A DNA stretch of 64,000 nucleotides from Phycomyces nitens. Lineage: Eukaryota; Mucoromycota; Mucoromycetes; Mucorales; Phycomycetaceae. Below, piece by piece: positions 22,501-31,924 of this stretch; the stretch's first letter is position 1; each line of letters starts with the position of its first letter. Below the pieces are notes generated by a model. It saw only the letters and a program-made list of their open reading frames with translations, was not told the origin of the DNA and searched no databases. The DNA lies in assembly GCA_022702545.1 (NCBI GenBank), contig JAHRBC010000005.1, positions 4,216,001 to 4,280,000 of the forward strand, in the 5' to 3' direction. The position numbers were made by a program, and so were the translations under genes.

Positions 22501-23777
22501 GCCCGCACTGGCTTGTCGGACTCAATCTCTTCAGACTCTCCAGACTCGTATTCCTTGCCCTTGTTTAGGCTTGCGGCTGGAGATGTAGAAGAGTGGGGTG
22601 GTGAGTGGGCTGGTGCACAGGTGATACTGGTGCGACGAGAGGACGAATACACTTTGGGGGTGGGCAGTTTTGTCTGTAACTTGGATACCGTCTTCTTTGG
22701 CCGATTAACAAGAGGTTTCTGTGTGTCAATGGCGGAGATGGGAGGAAGACGTCCGGAATTACTACTGTCCAGGTTTGGTTTTTGTGTGTGGGTGGGTTCG
22801 ACCACCTGATTGTCGAGAGATACACGTGTTGGAGCTAGATTGTGAGGGTTTGGGTTTGGTGATTGAAGATGTATAGAATGGGCTGTAGTAAGCGGATCAA
22901 ATTGCTGGACCATTGATGACATGGTATTTTTGTCTCCTTTGGATTTGTTCATTTCGGGGTATATTGGTCGAGTTGACAAGGGTTCTAGGGCGTGTATGAG
23001 GTCCAAAGTCTCTTTTTCGGCCAATGTCCTAACGCCATAATCAGTCTGGTCCATCGATGCCAGTGCCTCTGATATGCTGTCGGTTTCTAGCCCGGTTGAA
23101 GCGGCAGACTGTCCATAGTCTATTGAAAGCAATGACTTTTCATGATGATGAAGCACATCGTACAATGTGTCCCCATCTAACAAATGTGTTTCTCGCACGG
23201 CACTTTTAGGCTCGTAGGTTGAGTCTGAGCTTTGGGAAGCATATGTGGTTCCAGAAGATCCACTGCTAAGCCTCAGGCTATTGTTCTGCACCTCGGCCGG
23301 ACTAAGCTCAGCTGGTTCTGCGACTGTTGGTGGTAGTGGTAGTGGTAGTGGCAATGGTGGTGGTGGTGGTGGTGATGCGGTTGATGGGCTAGCTAAAGAT
23401 ACAGCTTTATTCTGAGTTGGCCAAAAGGTCTCTCCAGAGGGCCAGGCAGAAGTATAGAGATAGTCGTTTTGGTCAGAAAAGGTCTCTAGAGATTGTTCTT
23501 GATCCTGCTGGTCTTGGTTTGGCCGAGAGCTGAGCACATGGTCTACATAATCGATATTCCAGTCTACTTGTGGACTTGCATGTCTAGGAGTGTTTGTGTT
23601 TGATTCCACATCTACCAATACGGGGTTTGATGGCTGCATCCAGGCAGGATGACTTTGTCTGGGCCATTCTATAGACTCGAGTGCCCATTGACGATCAATG
23701 TAATCTGGTGCTGATTCCATCCATTCGGTGGTGGTGGTGTCTGGACAAGGGTCGGAAAATGGAGATTGATTGGACAT
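19574..23777 (-). CDS. DYRK-family protein kinase (Pom1/DYRK2-like), 1204 residues
   Basis: Eight exons (23777-22137, 22048-21196, 21057-20699, 20583-20432, 20379-20304, 20230-20152, 20108-19875, 19794-19574) stay in phase throughout. The first 830 residues are low-complexity, rich in Ser/Pro/Thr, with a poly-Pro run. The DYRK homology box [20 protein letters not shown] precedes the kinase domain (about 895-1190). That domain has [20 protein letters not shown], the class-specific HCDLKPEN catalytic loop, DFGSSCLE and the activation-loop Tyr in [12 protein letters not shown], which DYRKs autophosphorylate during translation. Fungal members (Pom1, Ppk5, Yak1 relatives) control polarity, size and growth. 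The DH-box and HCD motif favour the Pom1/DYRK2 branch over Yak1. Intron 5 (20303-20231) is GC-AG, splitting KPE from NIIL. The long N-terminus is probably regulatory and may contain unrecognised introns. Confidence 0.92.
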
Positions 23778-24600
23778 TTTCTAAGAGATTAGATCAACAA
23801 AGACACCATTTCTCTCTTTATATGGTTGTAAAGCCATTTTTTTCATAAATATACTTCTAGTGTACTCTATGCACAAAGAATATGTCTTTACCTTTTTGTC
23901 TTTTTTGTATTGGGTTTAATGATGTTCTATGTCTAGGGAGAAGCAAGCCTTTGAGAATTTAGGGCTGGTTATATAAAATATATAAATATATATATAAATA
24001 TATAAATATTTTTTTTTAAAGGGTATAAATATAAAGAAGAGTGGACTAAAATATATATATATATATATATATCTAAAAGATGGCTGCGATGATACTATTA
24101 CATTTTTATTTTATATTTTATTTTATTTTATTTTTTTAATTTTTAATTTTTTTTTTGAATTCTTTTTTTGGATGTTTTAAAATGCGTTGTTATAGGCAAC
24201 CAAATTGCCAATTATATATGTATGCAATTTTTATATGCAGTACTTTTTATATATATATATAATCAATTGCCATGGCAACAAATTAAAGGCTAGCGTATAG
24301 AATGTTGGTTGACAGGCCAAACAATACAAATGATCGATTTTCTTTTGCAAAAAGAGGATCGTCCAAGAAGGATCACCTAATTGAATACCCGACCTCTTTT
24401 TGCTTTTGCGTCACTCTTTGGGATGACATCCAAAAAAAAAAAAAGGTACTGAAAGGAGACAATGAAGAGGATAAAACGATTTGATTGGAAGTACATCGGC
24501 TTGGCGTCACTCTTTTTTTAAAAAACAAAATAAAATATAATATAGAATAAATAATAAATAAAAAGACATCTCAGACCCACTTTATCTTTTGCAAGTGTAC
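23778..24600. other. AT-rich upstream region of the kinase gene
   Basis: Contains TA repeats (23980-24075) and TTTTA/TTTAT runs around 24100-24170 but no gene-like frame. It probably holds the promoters of the kinase (minus) and of the small membrane protein (plus). Confidence 0.4.
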
Positions 24601-24961
24601 ATGACAACTGAACCGACTGCTTGTTTAATTAATCAAGTCTGGCTCATTCTTGAGCACCTCTGGCCAGTGTAATAATGTTGTTTGTTAATATACTTGCTGA
24701 TTCCATTCCAAAACAACTAGCCTAGAGGATCCTGTGTTTATCACAGTATTTGGCATGCTGTTTGTTATTCCAGCGTCTTTGTTCGTACTCCATGTCGTCC
24801 TAGTGCTCTTTATGGCCACCTGTGCTGCAATTATGATGTGGATCTTGACAGTATCGGCCTCTATAACAGCAGGCCTGATGTTTCTTGTGCCCTTCTTTTT
24901 GATGGCCATAGTGACCTCTGGCATCCTGGCTGGCTGTTCTAGATTCCTCAACAATCCTTGA
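24601..24961 (+). CDS. Small hydrophobic membrane protein, about 99 residues (tentative)
   Basis: Exon 24601-24666 and exon 24728-24961 join in phase 0. The protein begins MTTEPTACLINQVWLILEHL and continues into a strongly hydrophobic region predicted to form two or three membrane helices (VFGMLFVIPASLFVLHVVLV, then ILTVSASITAGLMFLVPFFL), ending FLNNP. I do not recognise it by sequence. The short soluble head with closely spaced hydrophobic hairpins recalls promethin/LDAF1-type lipid-droplet proteins, but that is only an architectural resemblance. The donor GTGTAA and acceptor were chosen for phase. The antisense frame at 24685-24966 is a shadow. Confidence 0.4.
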
Positions 24962-25739
24962 AACAAAGATTGACTGTATAATAATGTTGTTTTTTTCTTG
25001 TGTGTGAATGAAACATGGCCTTTTTTGAAACAAAAACTGGTACCTCATTTGATATGTATTTGGATCACATTCGACACCCTCTTAATTTGGACTGGTGTGT
25101 GGAGATGTTTGGTTATATATTAGCCCCTCTTTTTTTAATCAGTGGGCCGACAGTGGTACGAATGGACTGGCAGGATTTGTTATTATCCCATAAAGAGCCT
25201 TTTTACTTGACAACACTTGAAAATAAATAAAGGGCGTACTGTTGAGTACAGAGGCATCAAGACATCAAAGCATGTCTATACTAAACTGATAAGGTCGCCT
25301 CTTTGTACTGGCCAATTAGAACCAGACGCTCATTCATGCAATGGTTAAATTTGGCCCAAACGCGCCCTGGATATTAGAAAGCGATTCTGTTGCACATCCA
25401 GACTTCTTTATTACCCCCTTTGAACAGCCAAACAAGTGTTTTTTAACGGAAAAAGTTCGGACGTTTGCCAAATAAAGCATTGAAATATATCATTAAAAGC
25501 GGCCGCATCACACTAATCCCGTGGCTGTGGAATCCTAACCCTTTTATTTTTATCAAACAGAAAACAAGGCTTTAATTTACTTAACCTGACTGCGGATGTA
25601 TAAAGACACCAAGATCTATTATATAAAGACCACCCACAGGAAAAAAAAAGTGCTCTTGATTCTCCTCCAACCATAGATAGATTCATTCCCTTACCACCAC
25701 CACCACCCCTTACTACCACCCCCTTTACATTCACTTCAA
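24962..25739. other. Intergenic, with one doubtful 71-codon frame
   Basis: A plus frame from 25015 to 25230 is open and starts MAFFETKTGTSFDMYLDHIR, but it has no family resemblance and no clear upstream exon, so it is not called as a gene. A NotI-type GCGGCCGC lies at 25499-25506. The last 150 bases before 25740 are C-rich, with CCA triplets in the leader of the Zn2Cys6 gene. Confidence 0.35.
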
Positions 25740-26680
25740 ATGTCGTCCCCAGTTCATTTCCAGTGCGATATCAATTGCCACACCCCCAATTCGTCCCACT
25801 CGCTTCCTTTCTTGACCACCCGCAAACCTTCCCCTCCACCATGCCCCACAAAGGATACCCAGAAAACGACCAGACCAATCTTCCGTTCCAAGAGTGCAAC
25901 CACACTCTCAGCAACACCTCTGGCCAACCGGCGTTTGAGCTCTGGATCCGCCTGTGATACATGCCGAAAACGGAAAACAAAATGCGACGGAAATCAACCA
26001 TGCGCCTTTTGTGTTTGCAACGACAAGGCGTGTACACACACTCCAAATGTCAGACGCAAGAGAGCACCCTCGGTTAGTGGTCCCGGTAGCCTTTCTAGAA
26101 CATCAGCTCGCCACAGCCGTCAATTTTATCTTGGGCTACCATGGTTACCCAAGGAGGATGACAAGTACAGCCAAGACTATGTTTACAGGAGAAGTTCTGG
26201 TGAGTTATGCGTGTGAACCATATGGTTTTTCTCACCTCATGCTAAACACACCGGGAATTCTAAAAGAACAAAAGACGCGATTGGTAACAAAGCCAGACTA
26301 CCCGCTCCTTTTCCCCTGGCGTCAAGAGGACCTCAAGCCAAAACCCAACCATTTCGATATCCACCTGAGCCCAATCTCCCAGACATGCCTGCCCATAGTA
26401 TTAGACACCTTTCAAGATCTACAAAACGCACAATCAAAAGAAGAAATTCCAAGTATAGTAGGTAAAGTTATCATTCAAACGGATACCCATGATCTCTGAC
26501 ATAATAATCATAAATAATAATAATAATAATATTTTTTTTCAAGATCAACTTTCCTGCTTAACATTTTCAGCTGCTACTCTGGATCGCAACACAAATTATC
26601 CAATCTACCCCCTCTCCTTGCACGTCATAAATAGGTTTCCTCCTCGCCATGTATCACCCTACCTGTCTCTCCAAATATGA
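25740..26680 (+). CDS. Zn2Cys6 zinc-cluster transcription factor, short form
   Basis: Exon 1 (25740-26199) encodes a Ser/Pro/Thr-rich head and a complete binuclear zinc cluster, ACDTCRKRKTKCDGNQPCAF followed by CVCNDKAC (spacing 2-6-5-2-6), with a basic tail RRKR. Such proteins bind CGG-type DNA sites and regulate metabolism. The second exon has two possible acceptors eight bases apart (exon starting 26267 or 26275), each leading through 26461 to a third exon from 26544. They give a 263-residue (stop 26680) or 245-residue (stop 26634) product with entirely different C-termini. No fungal middle homology region is visible, so it is much shorter than typical family members. The DNA-binding part is certain; the C-terminus is not. 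Confidence 0.75.
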
Positions 26681-27208
26681 GCGGAAACACGTCACCAAAC
26701 CTATCACTAAGACTACTACTACAACAACAACAACAAAAAAACTTATGCAACAGAAAGTATATAATTATGTATATGTATCTACCTACGACCAAATCACGCA
26801 CAAACATTCTTCTTTTTTTTCTTTTTTTTTTCAAGCAACATATTCACATTAAAATACACACTTTTTACACACATATTATTATATGCCTCTTTGATTGATT
26901 GATCGTTGGACAGATTGTGTTTATATTTTCAGCATTGACCAATTACTAATTTTGAATGTTATTATTATTATTATTATAATTAGTATTTTGATCTAAAAAA
27001 AGGTAATAAACTCAAATATCACAATTCAAATCTGCCCATGTTTAATAATATAAATATACCCTTAATATATTCTACTTGGTCTTCATCGGTGGTCTCTAGA
27101 GTGTATTCCGAAACCAAACAGGGTACGATAGGTAATTTAATTGTAAATTATTAAATATACATGTACGCATATGCAAGTGTAAGATCCAAACATACTATTT
27201 TTCTAAAA
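26681..27208. other. Intergenic, no gene seen
   Basis: Holds the 3' region of the zinc-cluster gene, including CAA and TTA triplet runs, and AT-rich DNA up to the right inverted-repeat arm. Nothing else can be supported. Confidence 0.4.
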
Positions 27209-27818
27209 CTGATAATAATGTCCATAACAAACAGTTGGACTAGATGACCTTATTATATAATCTAATGCCTGCAATTGCATTTTTATGGCAATCGTCTCTT
27301 GGACTCTATTTTGCATGCTGGCCAATATTTATAGCCAAGATAACCAAAACCATGTTTTGTGTAGTACCTAGTTTTAAGTGGCTTTACTAAACTTTGCTTT
27401 ACTCATTATCCTTAGAAGGCAGAGATCTAGGCCCTGTACAACAAGCATAGAGAGAGAGACCTAGATAATTATTTTTATAGCATGTAGCATGGTCTGTATA
27501 AGATGAAAGAGTATTTATATCGTGGAAAAAAAGAAAAAGGGTATGCGACAAATGCCTTTTTGACATTTCCAATAAATAAATAAATAAAAAAGCCTATATT
27601 TTTTTACCCCTGGGCATCCCAATACTATAACAAAACCATAAAAGCTGTATTTATTGACCCTATTCCTTTTGATAATTCTGATACTTTTACCATTGTCAAC
27701 TAAATATGCTACTAGACTTTTTGTCTATATGTTTTCCCACCACAATTCAAGGCAGGCTATCTGTGCCATTGATAGTCAGACAAGGTGTGCTGGTGAATAA
27801 AACCTAAACCAAGCCATG
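27209..27818 (-). repeat. Long inverted repeat, right arm (610 bp)
   Basis: Reverse-complement copy of 14836-15459, about 11.7 kb away. The arms enclose the DYRK kinase, the small membrane protein and the zinc-cluster gene. The only differences I found are one hexamer and two TTTA units shorter here. Such near-identity over intergenic DNA implies recent transposition or ongoing gene conversion, and makes the enclosed block a candidate for inversion. Confidence 0.9.
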
Positions 27819-28500
27819 CTTTTTAAGTCACAGCTTGTACCAACTTAAAAAAGAAAAGGGTGGCCTTCTTGTAAAAATGTACAATTCCTACGGGTTTGGG
27901 AATAGACTTGCTTGCATGTCAAAAAAAATGCTTCTCATTGTACCTCTTGTACAAATATCTACACAACTTTGTACAAGATAGGTCTATTATCTCTAGGATC
28001 TTTTTTTTTTGTTAATATTTTATCATTGATTTCGCTTTCGAATGTGACTCGTATTTTGGGATTACTGATTTAACCTTTCCTTTTGAGAATGCTCAAGTTA
28101 AAGTCGATTAATCTTTTATGGAATGAGATGAAGTGTCCAACTCATCTCATTCTCTTCTTGTCATGACTTGACTGCCACCATGAATTATTTCACAATGAAT
28201 ACATTGGTCACCCAGTGAGCTTCTTGACAAATCTCATCAAAACCCCATAACTTGTATCCCTTTACACACGGTTATTTAATTTCCACTCTGTGGTTAAATA
28301 TTTTCCAATAGTCCATATATTTCGATGCGAAAACCCTTTGGATTATTATAGATTCGAGTCCATTTCACACTCACACAGGGGGTAATGAAAATATATGAGA
28401 CTGTCTGTGACTGGGGAATTCGGCAATCCATCAGGCCCAGAACAAAATTCCACCAACGCGTTCTTTCATCCTTTTTTTATCTAGCTTTATATTCTTTACT
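27819..28500. promoter_or_regulatory. Upstream region of the cyclophilin gene
   Basis: Non-coding. A TTTTAAGT...ACTTAAAA palindrome with an 18-nt loop lies at 27821-27853, just outside the inverted-repeat arm. The last 120 bases before the start codon are pyrimidine-rich (TCATCC, TTTTTTATC, CTTTATATTC), as is common upstream of highly expressed fungal genes. Confidence 0.4.
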
Positions 28501-29279
28501 ATGGCTTCCAAGAACATTCCCAAGGTCTTTTTCGATATTGCCATCAATGGCAGCCCTGCCGGCCGCATGAAGTTCAAGGTAGAGTAGAGCCAGGGCTCCT
28601 TAAAACTATGCATTTATATCAGAGTAATTTACTAATTACAAAAAATATATCTAAATGTATCCGTGATATCCATGATATCCCAAATAGCTCTTTGCCGACA
28701 CTGTCCCCAAGACCGCCGAGAACTTCCGTGCTCTTTGCACTGGTGAGAAGGGTATCGGAAAGTCTGGAAAGCCTCTCCACTTCAAGGGAAGCAGCTTGTA
28801 AGTCTATAAAGATGTCAATGCGCCCGCCCTTCTAAGCATTGTCCGTCTTTACATATAGCCATCGTATCATTCCTGGTTTCATGGCTCAGGGTGGTGGTAA
28901 GCAATCGGATGTTCATACTTGCCACACAGTGCCTAACAAACCAAAAAAAAACTATATTCTATAAATCCCCTTAGACTTTACTCTTGGTGATGGTCGTGGT
29001 GGTGAGTCCATCTATGGCAACAAGTTCGCCGACGAGAACTTTACCTTGAAGCACAACGCCAAGGGTCTCTTGTCCATGGCCAACGCTGGTCCCAACACCA
29101 ACGGCTCCCAGTTCTTCATCACCTTTGACAAGACCCCTTGGTTGGATGGTGCTCACACCGTCTTTGGTCAGGTCACCGAAGGTACTGAGCTCCTCGACAA
29201 GCTTGAACAGTTGGGTTCCAGAAATGGTGTGCCTATGGCCAAGATTGACATCACTGAGTGTGGTGAGATCAAGGAGTAA
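28501..29279 (+). CDS. CPR1: Cyclophilin A, peptidyl-prolyl cis-trans isomerase
   Basis: Four exons (28501-28578, 28688-28797, 28859-28896, 28975-29279) encode 176 residues, the normal size for the cytosolic form. The enzyme interconverts Xaa-Pro peptide bonds and is the target of cyclosporin A. The active-site block [16 protein letters not shown] carries the catalytic Arg. [10 protein letters not shown] and the tryptophan in [16 protein letters not shown], the cyclosporin contact, are intact. The divergent-loop insertion [11 protein letters not shown] seen in fungal and plant CyPA is present. There is no signal peptide. C-ending codons predominate compared with neighbouring genes, consistent with high expression. 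The antisense frames at 28971-29431 are shadows. The 3' end faces Sla1. Confidence 0.97.
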
Positions 29280-29820
29280 ATAGAATGGGCAGAAAGTGAA
29301 AAAAAAAGGAAGATGTGTTTTGATGTAATAGATGCATTTAACGCCAAAAAATAATAATAATAACAATCTTTGCAAACCAACCACAATTTTAAACCCTTTC
29401 TTTGCTTGTTTTTATTAAATACCAAAAGCATATATCACAAAACCGGTACTTTATCAGTGCAAGGACGATTTTAAAAGGATCAAACGCCGTGAGCTTTATA
29501 GTATCTTTACAGGATCAACTAACTCGAGAGATATCAAAATTAGCATTGGCGTGCCTTGATCAACGATTAAAAAGAATATTATCCATTTGAGACCCATGGG
29601 TATCATTTGCAAAATATGGCACTTGTCCAATTGTATGTATAAGACAGATAGATTATCTTTGTGGAAAATGTATTTGCTTCTTATATACCAGTATCCAGAC
29701 CAAAGCTGACCCCTCGAGTAGAAGGTTGATTGGCAATTTGTTGGGCAAGGGTTATTGGTCAGATTTAGCCCCAGGTTCATAGTAAAGGGCAATGCTTCTG
29801 ACCAATCAATGGCAAATCAA
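29280..29820. other. 3' region of cyclophilin and decayed DNA
   Basis: No intact gene. From about 29590 the sequence probably belongs to the transposase remnant described next, but it is too degraded to translate reliably. Confidence 0.35.
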
Positions 29821-29824
29821 ACGT

Positions 29825-30045
29825 TTCGACTATTAGCCATCTCAAAGCCCTGATTTGAACTTGATTAAGCAGGTCCAAAAGGCCATAAAGATTGTGCCAT
29901 AGGGGAAAAAAAGCACATGTCAATATATTAGATCTCAAGGCTTGGATATCCAACGAGTGAGAGCAGATTGGTACTGAATTCGGTGCAAGGCTTTTAGGTA
30001 TGCCTGATGGAAGCAAGGCTGTGATTGGGGCTTTTGATATGCACT
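29825..30045 (+). pseudogene. Tc1/mariner transposase C-terminal relic
   Basis: Plus-strand translation shows DY, a stop in place of Trp, then PSQSPDLNLIKQVQKAIKIV, matching the family's WPSQSPDLNPIE block around the catalytic Glu (which is lost here). About 100 bases further on, RLLGMPDGSKAVIGA resembles the usual SMPRRIEAVI end. Stops and substitutions throughout show it is long dead. Confidence 0.6.
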
Positions 30046-30498
30046 CAATATCTAATTATCGAGTCTTTAAAGATCAAAGAAAATATATATTAAAATGTGT
30101 ATGTTTTTAGAGTGCAAAAAGGCTCTAATTTTACACTGGCTTTTTCTTCTTTTGTGAGTGTATAACCAAGTGTTTCTTTTGTCTTGTGGATAACATACTA
30201 GAAAGACCATTGTTTTACAAAGATCCTCCATATATATATAAATTAAAAGCATTAAAAGATATATACAGTATTGATGATTTGTATTAATAAAAACACTGAA
30301 GTATATATAGAGGAAAAAAAATAAATGGTATGTTTGTACTGTATTTTAACAGAAATATAAATGTCTTGAATGCAAAGAAAATAAAGAGAAAACAAAAGTC
30401 TATGTAGGATAACACAGAGTGTGTTTTTTTTTGGTAGCAGTAAAGAAAGAAGAAGAAAGGAAAAAGGCACAAAGTTTGTACATTTGATCACTGCAAGA
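30046..30498. other. 3' flank of Sla1, no gene seen
   Basis: AT-rich, non-coding. Open frames here in the minus direction are extensions of the Sla1 terminal polyglutamine region in other frames. Confidence 0.4.
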
Positions 30499-30529
30499 TT
30501 ACCATCGTTGCTGCTGGTAAAATTGTTGA

Positions 30530-30576
<47 letters not shown>

Positions 30577-31892
30577 TTGTTGTGGCTGTCCAAACACAGA
30601 TTGATTACCAAATGTTTGTTGTTGAAGTCCAAATCCAGTAGGTTGGGGCTGCTGGAAAGCCATGGAAGGAGAGGAAAAGACACTGGGGGTCTGGTCGAGT
30701 GTCTTGAAGACAGAGTATTTGTCATTGGAGTCTATACAGCAAATTTCGTTTCATACGTTAGACACATACATATAGAATCATATTTTTCATACAATACTTA
30801 CGAATTCCCTGGCCATTCATGTTAGCCTGTCCAAAACCAGTCTGCTGAGATGCAAGATATCCTGTGGGCTGACCTGCCATGGATGCAAACACTTGTTGTG
30901 GCAAAGGTCCACTAGAAGAACCAAAGGAATGCATGCCGGTCATCTGAGGCTGTACATTTTGCTGTTGCTGAGCAGGAGCACTGCCAAATGGGTTATCAGG
31001 AGTAGCATTTGCCCAGCTTCTAGATGATGTGGTCGTAGAAGATCCATAGCTAGACGATTGTTGAGGCTGGATATTGGCATTGCTCATCATTGGAGATGGA
31101 CGCAGAGGAGGTGGCAGTACAGAAGTCAATGGCATGCTAACAGAAGTAATGGGAGACATTCCAGTGAACTGAGAGGTCTGTTGTCCCATCATGTGTTGCT
31201 GCTGATTGAATCCAGTGGGTTGCAACTGAAGTTGAGAGAATTGTAAGCTTGGACTCGAGCCCATGTTGTTAAACACCTGTTGTGGCTGAGATGGTTGCTG
31301 TTGACTATTGAAACCTGTCATTTGAGGTGTCTGGGTCATGAAAGAAGTATTCTGTGATTGCTGGATATTGAATTGGTTTACAGGTGGAGCCTGTTGGCCA
31401 GTGGGCTGGAAATTGATAGTAGGAGGGGGAGGGGGGACGGCTCTTTGCTGCTGTTGAGGAGAGCCACTGGTCCATTGAGACAGCAGATTTGGATCTATCT
31501 TGTTCTGCTGTGACAGTTGAGGTGTAGGACGCTGTCGTGGTGGAAGAGACACGGGCACTTGAGGTGGAGGTGGAGGTGGAGGCTGATGCTGCATCGATTG
31601 AGATACCTGCTGAATCGATTGTGATGCCATGGAATTTCCTCCATAGGACTGTAAAGAAGTGTTATTCATGGGTGCAGCTACAATAGCAGGAGGATTATGT
31701 GCAATGACTGGAGGGAGAGGAGGAGGAGGAGGAGGGGGAGCACCAGTAGTCGTATTTACAGTGGCAGTCCAGGCTGGCTTTATTGGATTGAGTGATGCAA
31801 ACGCAGGAGATGCTGGAGCAGCTGCTCGGGGTGCCCAAGCATCATCGTCAAATCCATTGCTCATTGAACGTGTTGCGGCAAAAGCAGGAGGT

Positions 31893-31924
<32 letters not shown>

